DNA of 64,000 bases from Myxococcales bacterium. Its GTDB lineage: Bacteria > Myxococcota > Polyangia > Polyangiales > Polyangiaceae. Position 1 is the first letter of the stretch. Every line of letters begins with the position of its first letter. Positions 7,021 through 15,563 of this stretch are shown one piece after another. Position numbers and translations under genes: made by a program. The stretch lies in NCBI GenBank assembly GCA_003151595.1, contig PLXW01000022.1, forward strand, positions 32,891 through 96,890, in the 5' to 3' direction. The notes beneath the pieces were generated by a model, which was not told the DNA's origin, did no database searches, and saw nothing but the letters and a program-made list of their open reading frames with translations.

Positions 7021-8682
7021 ATGCCATTTCTATTGTTTCTATTGAGCGTCGCCACGCTCGTTGCCGTGTCGTCGAAGTCGAACGCGAAGGGCGCGAGCGG
7101 GCGGACGCAGACCTTCACACTCGACACGAACATGCCCGATGCGCTCCGCAATCAGGTGCTGGCGGCGCTCGTCAGCGGAACGGATCCCGCGACGCTCGAC
7201 GCGTTCGCGATCGCGATTCAAGCGCAGTACCCGCTTTCGGCGGGGTTACTTCACGCGAAGGCGACCACGCTTCGCGGCGGAATCGCCGCCAATCCCTCTC
7301 TTCCCGCTTTGCCGACCGATCCCGGTGGGCCGCCGCTCGATACCTCGATGCCACTCTCGATGGCTGCGTTCGTTCACTCGGAGCTCGCGAACGAGGTGGA
7401 CCCGAACAAGCTCCTCGCGCTCGCGAGCACGATCGCGGCGCAGTACCCGATCGCCGCGAGTCTACTCACCCAGCGCGCCGCGGTTCTCAACGTGGCTCCC
7501 GCGCCAAGTCCCTCCACAGTCGTGCCGCCCGCGCAACCGCCGACGGGAGTGAGCTCGGTGCCCGCGCTCGGCATGCCCGGTCTCGATCCCGGCATGCCTC
7601 CCGCGCTGGCGCAGGCGGTCATCACGGCTCTTTCGACCGAAACCGACCCGGCAAAGCTTCAAGGGGATGCGCAAGAGATCAGCGGCTCCTATCCGCTCGC
7701 CGCGAATCTCCTCGTCGCGAAAGCCAACACCTTGCTCGCGCTTCAGCAGGCGCAGCCCTCGGTACCCGCGGGCTCGCAGGTCGGCCTCGACGCGAACATG
7801 CCACCCGCGGCCGTGCAGGCCGTCTTGAATGCGCTCGCGAACGAGGGGGATCCGACAAAGCTCCAATCGCTGGCCGCTCAGCTCTCCTCGCAATTTCCGA
7901 TCGCCGCCGGACTTCTGAACACCCGCGCGAACGTGATCCTCGCGACGCGCCTTCCGCCGCAGCTCGTTCCGGACCTGCCCCCGTCGGGCGTGACCACGAC
8001 CTACGCGGTCAAGGCGGGCGACTACCCATGGAAGATCGCGGCGCAATACACCGGGCACGGCGCGAGGTGGCCGGAGCTTGTCGCGGCCAACCCGCAGAAG
8101 CCGCGCGCGAAGGACGGGAACTTCGCTTCGCTTCTCCCCGGAGAGACGCTGACGCTCCCTGGATCCTGGGCGGCACCGGCGGCGCCAACCGCGCCCCCCT
8201 CGCCGGCTGCGGCCAACCCCGCGCCACTCGACCTATCCGCGCTCACGCTTCCGGTGATCGCGCCCGCGCCTTCCAGCCCCGCGGCGGGTCTCGATCCCAA
8301 CATCCCGGCAAACGTCGCGAGCGCCGTGAACAACGCGCTTCAGACCGCAACGGATCCGAACCAAGTGCTCGGCTTCGCGAGCGCCATTGCTCCTCGCTAT
8401 CCCACAGCCGCGAACCTTCTCACGGCAAAGGCGAACGCACTCGCGACGCCGTCGCAAGTGCGGCCCCCCACCGCGAGCTACCGCGTAAAGGGGGGCGACT
8501 CGCCGTCCAAGATCGCCGCCGCGCTCGTCGGCAACGGCAATCGCTGGAAGGAGCTCGTCGCGGCAAACCCGCAGAAGAAGCTCGCACCGAACGGCAACTT
8601 CGCGAGCCTCGTCCCCGGAGAGCTTCTTCAGCTCCCGGCGTCATGGAGCGCGAACGGCGCTTCGGCGCAAGGAAGGGCGTGA
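7021..8682 (+). CDS. Membrane-anchored repeat protein with two LysM-like domains
   Basis: 553 aa. The N-terminal hydrophobic segment (residues 2-17) is a membrane anchor or signal. Five copies of a helical repeat of about 50 aa follow: consensus D-x-NMP-x6-V-x2-AL-x4-DP-x2-L-x4-A-x-I-x3-YP-x-AA-x-LL-x2-KA. The last copy lies between two LysM-like modules (TYAVKAGDYPWKIAAQYTG and SYRVKGGDSPSKIAAALVG, each with a WxELVAANPQK segment) that should bind peptidoglycan. The linkers are Pro/Ala-rich. The protein could tether a particle or complex to the cell wall. Confidence 0.65.
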   Translation: MPFLLFLLSVATLVAVSSKSNAKGASGRTQTFTLDTNMPDALRNQVLAALVSGTDPATLDAFAIAIQAQYPLSAGLLHAKATTLRGGIAANPSLPALPTDPGGPPLDTSMPLSMAAFVHSELANEVDPNKLLALASTIAAQYPIAASLLTQRAAVLNVAPAPSPSTVVPPAQPPTGVSSVPALGMPGLDPGMPPALAQAVITALSTETDPAKLQGDAQEISGSYPLAANLLVAKANTLLALQQAQPSVPAGSQVGLDANMPPAAVQAVLNALANEGDPTKLQSLAAQLSSQFPIAAGLLNTRANVILATRLPPQLVPDLPPSGVTTTYAVKAGDYPWKIAAQYTGHGARWPELVAANPQKPRAKDGNFASLLPGETLTLPGSWAAPAAPTAPPSPAAANPAPLDLSALTLPVIAPAPSSPAAGLDPNIPANVASAVNNALQTATDPNQVLGFASAIAPRYPTAANLLTAKANALATPSQVRPPTASYRVKGGDSPSKIAAALVGNGNRWKELVAANPQKKLAPNGNFASLVPGELLQLPASWSANGASAQGRA

Positions 8683-8685
8683 GCC

Positions 8686-9903
8686 ATGCCGCTCCGTCAA
8701 CACGATGTCGTCCTCGCCGAGGGTCGGTTTCAGATCGTCCTCACCGATCGCCGGCGCCTCTTTGCGGTCATCGACGCGCCGAACACGGCCCTCGGTCCCT
8801 TTCGCGTGGCCTTTGAGATCGATCGCGGTCCGCGCCTCCGCGCGCTCGGTGCGAGCGCTGACGGCGAGTACGCGGTTGGAAGCCTCTTTAGTGGCATCGG
8901 CCACGCGCTTTCGGGCGTGGCTCACGGCGTAGAGCACGTCGCCGAGGGGACCTTCAACGATGTGTCGAAGGCCGTGACGACGCTCGCGCGGCCCGTCTTC
9001 AATGTCGTTCGTGACGTCACGGCGGCGGGAATGGATCTGATCGCACAGCGTCTTCCGTTCCTTCCCGAGAAGTCGCGGAAATCGATCGAGGCCGCCTCCC
9101 GGATTGTGATGCGCGCTCGGCTTGGCGACCTTACCGCCAAGCAGTTCATTCACAGCATCGTCAGCGCGGTGAAGGCGGGGGTCGTGGGCGCTCGTGCGCT
9201 GGGCGATGCGCTCCTCACGGGGAGTCGCCTCGTGGCGCATGTCCTCGACGCCCCCTTCCAGCTCGCGGGACACATCCCGGCAATCGGGGGCGCGATCCAC
9301 GCGCTCTCGCCGTTCCGCAAGTACGAGCAAGTCGCGACCGCAATTCAGCACGGCGACTTTCGTGCGCTTGGGCGTATCGTCAAATCCGACCTCAGTCTCG
9401 CGCAAGGCGTCGTTTCTCTCATCCCTGGAATCGGCTCGGGGATCAGCGCGGCCATCTCCGCCGGCGAGGCGGTCCTCGACGGCGAAGGTCCGCTCGAGAT
9501 CGCGGTCCATACGGCCTACGGCGCGATCCCCATTCCGCTGGGCATTCGCCAAGTCACCGACGCTGTCCTCGATACGGTGCTCGGGCTCGCGGGCCATCGC
9601 GAGGGTTTGACCGATGTCGCCGTCGCCGCCGCGCGCGACGCAGTTCCTTCAGGTCTTCCCCGCGAGGTCTTTGACACACTGGTTCACCTCGTTGTGAAGA
9701 AACACCCGCCAAAGCAGGCGGGCGTCGCGCTCCTCGACCACTACGTTCAGCACTTTTCGACGGGCGGTCTCGCGCTCTCCGCGAGCGCCGATGACATCGC
9801 GACGATCCTCGGCTCTTCGCGCCTTGTGCAACCGCTCGGACGCCTCGTCGCGCGAGACGACGAGCCCATCGCGGCGCCGACGACGGCCTTGGTGCTGCGA
9901 TGA
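8686..9903 (+). CDS. Hypothetical protein with hydrophobic/amphipathic membrane-active segments
   Basis: 405 aa, not recognised. A short beta N-terminal domain (1-65) is followed by Gly/Ala/His-rich amphipathic stretches (SLFSGIGHALSGVAHGVEHV; VVSLIPGIGSGISAAISAGE; TAYGAIPIPLGIRQVTDAV) like those of membrane-penetrating or membrane-associated virion proteins. It starts 4 nt after the LysM gene stop and overlaps the next gene by 4 nt, so it is firmly part of the same operon. Confidence 0.55.
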   Translation: MPLRQHDVVLAEGRFQIVLTDRRRLFAVIDAPNTALGPFRVAFEIDRGPRLRALGASADGEYAVGSLFSGIGHALSGVAHGVEHVAEGTFNDVSKAVTTLARPVFNVVRDVTAAGMDLIAQRLPFLPEKSRKSIEAASRIVMRARLGDLTAKQFIHSIVSAVKAGVVGARALGDALLTGSRLVAHVLDAPFQLAGHIPAIGGAIHALSPFRKYEQVATAIQHGDFRALGRIVKSDLSLAQGVVSLIPGIGSGISAAISAGEAVLDGEGPLEIAVHTAYGAIPIPLGIRQVTDAVLDTVLGLAGHREGLTDVAVAAARDAVPSGLPREVFDTLVHLVVKKHPPKQAGVALLDHYVQHFSTGGLALSASADDIATILGSSRLVQPLGRLVARDDEPIAAPTTALVLR

Positions 9904-10613
9904 ACGCGCGCCACTCGATTGCCGCGCCCTTTGCGACGCGTCGGACTCGCGACGTGAACCACGGAGATCGGACCCCGCTTCGCGGCGGCGGAGCGCGAAC
10001 GCTCGGATGGATCAGCGTCGACGCCTCTCAAGCCTTCACGGTCTATGCGACGGCACGCGTGCAGCCGGCGACCGCGAATGTCGTCGCGATGGTCTCGATC
10101 GAGTGGGGACATGGCGGCGCGTCCTTGGTCTCGGAGTACGCCGTCATCAAGCGCCTCCGCGTGCCGCTCGTCGGCAGCATGGTCAAGCTCTCGGGGCGAC
10201 TCGTCGACGCGGTCACCGGCAAGCCCGCGGCCGCCGATGTGTCGGGCGAGATCACGGTCACGATTTCTCCCGGCAGTGACGGCGAAACGCTGCGGCCGAC
10301 GTCGTGGGTGGCGCAGAGCGGCGCCGAGGGCCTCGTCGCGCGCGGCCAGCAGCGAGTGCTCACGCTCGACGGTTACAACGGCGGCGCGAGTCCGTGCTGG
10401 ATCATGGCGTTCGACGACGTGGCGCGCCCCGCCGACGGCACGCCGCCGGTGATGGCGCGCCCGGCCGCGCTCTACCCGCACACGTTCCGGCTACGGCGCT
10501 TCGACACGCGCGGCTTTCTCCGAGGGGTCTATTGGGCCGCGAGCTCGACGCCGCTCCTTCTCACGTTTGATCCGGCCGCTTCGTTGCGCGTCGACACGGA
10601 GCTCCTCCAATGA
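9900..10613 (+). CDS. Hypothetical beta-rich protein
   Basis: 237 aa, not recognised. After a basic N-terminus (1-30) the sequence is a succession of beta strands (FTVYATARVQ, VVAMVSIEWG, VKLSGRLVD, SGEITVTISPG, PLLLTFDPAASLRV). It resembles a virion spike or sheath-type beta sandwich more than an enzyme. It overlaps both neighbours by 4 nt (ATGA junctions). Confidence 0.5.
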   Translation: MNARHSIAAPFATRRTRDVNHGDRTPLRGGGARTLGWISVDASQAFTVYATARVQPATANVVAMVSIEWGHGGASLVSEYAVIKRLRVPLVGSMVKLSGRLVDAVTGKPAAADVSGEITVTISPGSDGETLRPTSWVAQSGAEGLVARGQQRVLTLDGYNGGASPCWIMAFDDVARPADGTPPVMARPAALYPHTFRLRRFDTRGFLRGVYWAASSTPLLLTFDPAASLRVDTELLQ

Positions 10614-11326
10614 GCCCCGAGCAGATCGCGCGCTATCGCATGAAGGCCGGGATCGTCGCGGCTGCGTGGTTGCAGAAGCTCGGCGAGAATCCGACGCGCC
10701 ACGCGCTCGTTCTCGTGATGGCGGTAGCCGACTTCGAGACCCGGCTTGGCGATGCCGGTGGCACGTGGCGCGGCGAACACAATTGGGGCGCGATTCATAA
10801 GCGTCCGCTCACGCCGGCAGAAGCGTCCATCTTGCTTGGTCACAGCGTCTACCCGACCGGTGACGAGGCGCTTCGCACCGCACGGGGACTTCTGACCGCG
10901 GGCGCGAACGAGGCGCTTCATCTCGACAAGAACGACGTCGGTCCGTACTTCGCGTGGTTCTGGGCCTTCGACAACGACACTGACGGCGCGGCGAAGTACC
11001 TCGAGATTCTCGTCCGCAATCGCCCGGGGGTGCGCGCGATTCTCGACACGGCGTCGGCGACGGATCTCGCCGCCGCGATGTACGCGAGCCACTACTTCGA
11101 GGGAACGAGCCGCGATCCACGCGAAAACATCCGCGCCTACGCTGCGCGAATCGAGCAGTACGCGGCGCGCGTCGAGAGCGCCCTTCTCGGGTGGCCCTCG
11201 CCACTGCCAGCGGCGGCGCCGCCTCCCTCGGCCGTTCTTCCGGAGGAGCGACGTGCGGGCGCGTGGTGGCTCGCGGGAATTGCGCTCGTCGGAGTCGGCG
11301 CCTTCTTCATGTCGAGGCGGTCGTGA
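10610..11326 (+). CDS. Tail-anchored muramidase/glucosaminidase-like protein
   Basis: 238 aa. Residues about 10-190 have the lysozyme-like helical layout, with a candidate acid at Glu43 (VADFETRLG) and the NWGAIH segment (58-63) that in glucosaminidase-like hydrolases lines the active site. Residues about 216-234 (WWLAGIALVGVGAFFMS) are a C-terminal membrane segment followed by RRS. A peptidoglycan hydrolase carried in a membrane would fit a virus with an internal membrane, or a cell-envelope remodelling role. Overlaps its neighbours by 4 nt. Confidence 0.55.
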   Translation: MSPEQIARYRMKAGIVAAAWLQKLGENPTRHALVLVMAVADFETRLGDAGGTWRGEHNWGAIHKRPLTPAEASILLGHSVYPTGDEALRTARGLLTAGANEALHLDKNDVGPYFAWFWAFDNDTDGAAKYLEILVRNRPGVRAILDTASATDLAAAMYASHYFEGTSRDPRENIRAYAARIEQYAARVESALLGWPSPLPAAAPPPSAVLPEERRAGAWWLAGIALVGVGAFFMSRRS

Positions 11327-11535
11327 GAGCGCGCTTGTTAGACGCCCTGAAGCAGCCGCTCGCCGACATCGAAGCGGCCGGAAAGAAGCTCGAGCGCTTC
11401 GGTGAGCCGATCGTCGTCGTGCGCGCACTCGAAGCGAAAGCGGATGCCGTCGAGCGTGCACTCGAAGTGCTCTCCGTCGGGCTCGCGGTCGCCGAGGTCT
11501 TCTTCGACCCCGACGATGAGGGAGGCCACTCGTGA
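11323..11535 (+). CDS. Small hypothetical protein
   Basis: 70 aa from a GTG start in a GTGA overlap with the preceding stop. Helical, heptad-like (LADIEAAGKKLERFG; LEAKADAVERALEVL), with a hydrophobic centre and an acidic C-terminus. Not recognised. Kept because of the consistent 4-nt overlaps on both sides. Confidence 0.45.
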   Translation: MRARLLDALKQPLADIEAAGKKLERFGEPIVVVRALEAKADAVERALEVLSVGLAVAEVFFDPDDEGGHS

Positions 11536-11948
11536 GCTCCTGCGGCGCTTGGATTCAATTCGTCACGCCGAGCGACGTCCGCTCGCTCAAGACGCGACTC
11601 GATCCGTTCGTGGGCGCGCTCGACGCGTCGATCGGCACTTGCGCCAGTGTTGACGCACCGACGCGGAACGCGTGGGCGGCATTCCTTCAGTCCTGGCGCG
11701 CCTACGTCGCCAGCGAGGATCACTTCCTGACAGCCGGCTCCGAGTTCAACGCCGGGTGTGAGTACGAGACGACGATCGCGGGATGGCAGCGAACGGTCGG
11801 CGGGATGGCGTGCGGTGTTCCTGGGCCTTCCCTTCCTGATCCCGCGCTGCGCGGTGGTGACACCGCGACGACGAACACCGTTCGCACCGTCGCCGTCGCG
11901 GCGGGGATCGTCGCCGTCGCACTCACCTTGCGGAGCCTCGCGCGATGA
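11532..11948 (+). CDS. Small hypothetical protein with C-terminal membrane segment
   Basis: 138 aa. Five cysteines in the N-terminal two thirds (SSCGAW, GTCAS, GCEYET, ACGVPG) suggest disulfides or a metal site. Residues about 116-134 (VRTVAVAAGIVAVALTL) form a single C-terminal membrane helix, giving the same tail-anchored topology as the muramidase-like protein two genes upstream. Not recognised. Confidence 0.5.
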   Translation: MSSCGAWIQFVTPSDVRSLKTRLDPFVGALDASIGTCASVDAPTRNAWAAFLQSWRAYVASEDHFLTAGSEFNAGCEYETTIAGWQRTVGGMACGVPGPSLPDPALRGGDTATTNTVRTVAVAAGIVAVALTLRSLAR

Positions 11949-12892
11949 AAATCTTTTCGCCCGAGCACGTCGACATCGCGAATTGGATTCGCGCGCAGGC
12001 CAGCGATGGCGTCGATCGGCTAGTTCTCCGCCAGCGCGTCCGCGACATCGACCAGCACGTGCGCGAGTGGGTGCTCAGTCCGTCGACCGACCCAGACGCC
12101 CTCGCGGAAGAAATTCGCATCAAGGCGAGCGACGAGGGGCGCCAGTTCCGCGGTCCCATCCAATACGGGGTCTTTTCCTACCGGGGCATCGGAAGCACCT
12201 CTTATTACGACCGCCACTTCTTTCGCGTCGAGGGCATGGCCAACGGCAGCGAGGCGCTCATCGCCGAGACCGAATACTCGGACGGGCGCGGTCTCGTCTC
12301 CCAGATGATGCGGCACACAGAGGCGAGTGCGAAGATCGCGCTCGGTCAGACGCTCGAAATCGTCGAGCACTACAAATCGATCCTCCGCTCCCGCGACGCG
12401 CGTATCGCGATGCTCGAAGCGAAGGCGGAAGAAGTGGCCGAGATGCAGGAGCGCCTTCTGTCGCTTCAGCACGATCGGAAGCTCGAAGAGATCCGCGCCA
12501 AGAGCGCCGATCGCGGACGTGCGTTCATGCGCGACAAGCTCGACCTGCTGACGCCCGTGCTCATGTCGAAAATGCTGAGCGCCGGCAAGCCCGAGGGGCA
12601 GGGGAGCGTGCTCGGCGAAGAGCTACTTCGCCAATTCCTGAAGTCGCTCGCGCCCGAGCAGTCCCTCGCGATCACCAATGCGCTCAACCCCGAGCAGGTC
12701 GTCACGCTGACCGAGATCTTCTCTCGCTACAGCGACCGCGAAACCGAACGGCAGAAAGCCGCCGCAGCGGCGGAGGCCGCGAACGACTCCACGCCCAGCG
12801 ACGCCGAGACACACGAGGCGTCGGTCGATGACGAGAAACCCCAAACGACTTCGTCCGAAGTGGCGGAGCCAAAATCCCAGGAGAAGAAGTGA
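11945..12892 (+). CDS. Hypothetical protein with central coiled coil and acidic tail
   Basis: 315 aa. The N-terminal mixed domain (1-135) is followed by a long charged coiled coil (about 140-190, MLEAKAEEVAEMQERLLSL) and a helical region. The last 60 residues are disordered and acidic (Glu/Asp/Ser/Thr). Such architecture is common for scaffold or packaging-associated proteins. No Walker or nuclease motif is visible. Overlaps its neighbours by 1-4 nt. Confidence 0.5.
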   Translation: MKIFSPEHVDIANWIRAQASDGVDRLVLRQRVRDIDQHVREWVLSPSTDPDALAEEIRIKASDEGRQFRGPIQYGVFSYRGIGSTSYYDRHFFRVEGMANGSEALIAETEYSDGRGLVSQMMRHTEASAKIALGQTLEIVEHYKSILRSRDARIAMLEAKAEEVAEMQERLLSLQHDRKLEEIRAKSADRGRAFMRDKLDLLTPVLMSKMLSAGKPEGQGSVLGEELLRQFLKSLAPEQSLAITNALNPEQVVTLTEIFSRYSDRETERQKAAAAAEAANDSTPSDAETHEASVDDEKPQTTSSEVAEPKSQEKK

Positions 12893-13170
12893 TGGATCCA
12901 AAGTCGAAGAAGGTTCTGGCGGAGCAAGGATCGTCGGTCGCGCAAGCGGTGAAGTGGATCGGAGGCGCGATCTTCGGCGACGGCGACGACGTGCTCGATG
13001 ACATCGCGGAGCGGGAGGAAGAGCGCGCGAGCGACCCTCCGACCAAGCGACTACCGCGACGCTTGCGAGAGCCAAAGCGCGTGGTCGCGCAGCGCCGCCG
13101 CCCGAAGCTTCCGCCGTGCCGGGACTACATCGACATTGAGGAGTTCATCGACGACGAGGACGACGAATGA
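12892..13170 (+). CDS. Small hypothetical charged protein
   Basis: 92 aa from ATG 12892 (a GTG one codon upstream is also possible). A short amphipathic N-terminal helix (VAQAVKWIGGAIFG) precedes a strongly basic middle (KRLPRRLREPKRVVAQRRR) and a very acidic end (EEFIDDEDDE). This could be a nucleic-acid-binding or scaffold peptide. Not recognised. Confidence 0.4.
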   Translation: MDPKSKKVLAEQGSSVAQAVKWIGGAIFGDGDDVLDDIAEREEERASDPPTKRLPRRLREPKRVVAQRRRPKLPPCRDYIDIEEFIDDEDDE

Positions 13171-13895
13171 CTCGGGCGGGCTCGCCCGGCGAGTCGACGG
13201 TGAAGAAGCAGCGCGCGGCGCTTCGTCGCGACATCGAGCGGGACCATCGGAAGAAGGCGCGCGCGAAGCTCGTCGGACTCCGCGAGCAACTCCGCGCCGT
13301 GAGGCTCACGCGGCGGAACTCACTCCGGGAGATCACCTCCCGGTGCCGCATCGAAAGAGTGACCGTCCGGGACCGCACGCGCATGGAGCGTCTGCGCGCG
13401 CTCGACGAGCTGCGGAAAGCGCTGCATGCCGAGCGGCAAGCCGCGCGCGACTCGTGCGCGGTCCGCAGAGAGGACGCGCGGAAGGCGACGAGCGACGCCG
13501 TGCTGCGCGCCCGCGGCGAGCTCGATGCAGAGCGGAAGTACCAAGAGGACCTAAAGCGCATCGAGCGCGGGAATCACGAGCGGCACGTTGCGACCCGTCG
13601 CGCGTCGGGGACCGAGCGCCGGAGCGAGTCCGACGATGAAGTGCGTTCGAATTTGCCCCCGGAGCTCGTGGCGCTCTTCGAGCGCGTGAAGCGCGCGATC
13701 AAGGCGTCGGCGCGCGAGTCCCGCACCGAGGCGTTCCTTCGGTACGCCGAGGAGCACGCCGGAGAGGTGCTCAGCGCCATCGACGAAAAGACCGACGCGG
13801 TCATTCGCGATCTCGAACGCCAGGAACGAGACGCCACGCGCTACGCGCGGCGTCGTCACTACACGCCCGCGCAACTCGCGGACGTGCCGTTTTGA
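13167..13895 (+). CDS. Paralogue 1 of a coiled-coil family in the virus-like block
   Basis: 242 aa. An Arg/Glu/Ala-rich coiled coil (about 10-150) is followed by a conserved module at about 152-215: SDDEVRSNLPPELVALFERV, then KRAIKASARESRTEAFLRYAEEHAGEVL given in part. The same coiled coil plus module recurs at the N-termini of the products of 15564-16754 and 16751-18166. Here it stands alone, without a C-terminal partner domain. Overlaps the upstream gene by 4 nt. Confidence 0.6.
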   Translation: MTRAGSPGESTVKKQRAALRRDIERDHRKKARAKLVGLREQLRAVRLTRRNSLREITSRCRIERVTVRDRTRMERLRALDELRKALHAERQAARDSCAVRREDARKATSDAVLRARGELDAERKYQEDLKRIERGNHERHVATRRASGTERRSESDDEVRSNLPPELVALFERVKRAIKASARESRTEAFLRYAEEHAGEVLSAIDEKTDAVIRDLERQERDATRYARRRHYTPAQLADVPF

Positions 13896-13921
13896 TTCTC
13901 CCACCCAAAGGACCATTCGTC

Positions 13922-14224
13922 ATGAAGCACCGCTACCCGCAAACGCTCGTCCGCTTTCAACATCTCGAAGGAGGTTCCTACGGAACCCTCACCCTCGTCG
14001 CGCGTGACCGCGACACGCTCGAAGTGCAGCTTGGCAACGACTTCGTCCGCATAAACGCCGACGGAGCCTCGCAGATCGCCCAAGCCCTCGAATGCTTCGC
14101 GGGGCCTTCTCCCGAGGTGCTCGTTGAAGTCGAAGCCGACGTGGAAGAGAGCGAGGTCGTCGTCGAGCGCGAAGCGCCGAAGGGGCTGCGTCCCCGAGCG
14201 GCCTCACGTCGGCGAGCCACGTGA
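13922..14224 (+). CDS. Small hypothetical protein
   Basis: 100 aa from ATG 13922, preceded by AAAGGA. The N-terminal 60 residues are beta-rich (TLTLVARDRDTLEVQLGNDFVRI), then an acidic stretch (EVDVEESEVV-like) and an Arg-rich end. Not recognised. Confidence 0.45.
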   Translation: MKHRYPQTLVRFQHLEGGSYGTLTLVARDRDTLEVQLGNDFVRINADGASQIAQALECFAGPSPEVLVEVEADVEESEVVVEREAPKGLRPRAASRRRAT

Positions 14225-14238
14225 CGAGGAGGCCTTCC

Positions 14239-15309
14239 ATGAATGTCCCTCATCGCCTGGAAAGCCCCTCGTCGCGCGCGCTCCTTCGCCGTCGCCCTGG
14301 CGACGCGCTCGTCCTTGCTGGAGGCGTCGCGAAGGGCGCCTTTGCGGCGGGCGCCGTCTTGGCCCTCGCGCAGCATCTCCCGCTTCGCGTGCGCCGGATT
14401 GTCGCGACCAGCTCCGGCGCGCTATCCGCCGTTTTCCTGGCCTCCGCGATCCGCGACGGGCGCGACCTCGCCGTAGCTGGCGCAGAGCTCACCGCGATCT
14501 GGCGCGAACGCGCGACGGTGGCTGGCACCTTCGCGTGGAGCCCGTTGGGCATCGCACAGCGGGTCGGCCTCTCCACGAACGCCAAGATAGTAGACCTCCT
14601 CCGCCAGTACGTCCGCCCCGCGCGTGGGCGCCGCCCCATCGACCTCCGCCTCGTGATGACCAACGCGGCGGGGAGCGCGAGCCCCGCGGGTGAATCGGAG
14701 GCGACGACGTTCGAGCACGTCGCGCGCTTCTCCGGGGCGGCCTTCGATGACGAGCGTCGACTCGAGGAAGTGTTCCGCGCGGCAAGCGCGTCGTCCGCGT
14801 TCCCGCTCGCGTTCGAGCCGGTCGAAATGATGATTTCAGGCAAACGGGCCCCCTGCTTCGACGGCGGGCTCGTCGACGATGCGCCCATCAAGCACGCGCT
14901 CGAAGACCCCTTCGTCAAACGCATCTTCGTCATCGCGCCGTTCCCCGCGAAGTACGACCCGCCACCCGCGCAGCTTCAAGGCGCCGCGCTCGTCGTGCAT
15001 CTCGCCGAGGTGCTCGTGCAGGAGCGCCTCTATCGCGATCTGCGGGAAGCTCACGCGACGAACGCGGCGCTCGCGCGCCTGGAGGAGCTGATCGCGTACC
15101 CGCGCGTTCGAGCCGCCGTGCTCGAAGCGATCGGATGGCGCAATCGCCGGCAGGTGGAGATCGTCGAAATTCGTCCCGGGGCCGCGCTACCCGGCGGCGC
15201 CTTCGATGGCTTCTGCCGGCCCGCGCTCCGCGACGCGTACATCGACGCCGGAGACCACGCCGCGCGCGCATGGATGGACCAGCGCGCACTCACACGAATC
15301 GTTGGATGA
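14239..15309 (+). CDS. Patatin-like phospholipase
   Basis: 356 aa from ATG 14239 (GAGGAGG lies just upstream; a GTG at 14221 is an alternative). It has the patatin oxyanion loop LAGGVAKGAF (about 27-36), a nucleophile elbow ATSSG (nucleophile Ser58; the first Gly of GxSxG is Ala here) and the dyad Asp in FDGGLVDDAP (Asp208). Patatins cleave acyl chains from membrane lipids. Inside this block it could act as a lysis or membrane-escape function; it could also be an independent cargo lipase. Confidence 0.8.
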   Translation: MNVPHRLESPSSRALLRRRPGDALVLAGGVAKGAFAAGAVLALAQHLPLRVRRIVATSSGALSAVFLASAIRDGRDLAVAGAELTAIWRERATVAGTFAWSPLGIAQRVGLSTNAKIVDLLRQYVRPARGRRPIDLRLVMTNAAGSASPAGESEATTFEHVARFSGAAFDDERRLEEVFRAASASSAFPLAFEPVEMMISGKRAPCFDGGLVDDAPIKHALEDPFVKRIFVIAPFPAKYDPPPAQLQGAALVVHLAEVLVQERLYRDLREAHATNAALARLEELIAYPRVRAAVLEAIGWRNRRQVEIVEIRPGAALPGGAFDGFCRPALRDAYIDAGDHAARAWMDQRALTRIVG

Positions 15310-15340
15310 CGCCCCGAAATCACGAGAAGGATACAGCCCC

Positions 15341-15559
15341 ATGTTTATGCACGAAGACGACATCTCCATCACCGACCTCACGAACAGCGCTGCCGAGCTT
15401 GCGGCGCGCGCGGTGGCCTGCGGCCTCGCGCGCCTCATTGAGACCTACGTGCCGCCGCGCCTCGCGCACAACTTCGCGTTGCGCGTCGCGGTCATCCTCC
15501 TCCGCGAGCTGAACGTGCGCGACGAGCCTGTTCGCACGACCGCGAACCGCCCCTCGTAG
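15341..15559 (+). CDS. Small hypothetical protein
   Basis: 72 aa from ATG 15341 with GAGAAGG upstream. Helical, with an Ala-rich centre (NSAAELAARAVACGLARLIE). Not recognised; it ends 4 nt before the LPD29-like gene. Confidence 0.45.
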   Translation: MFMHEDDISITDLTNSAAELAARAVACGLARLIETYVPPRLAHNFALRVAVILLRELNVRDEPVRTTANRPS

Positions 15560-15563
15560 CGCC

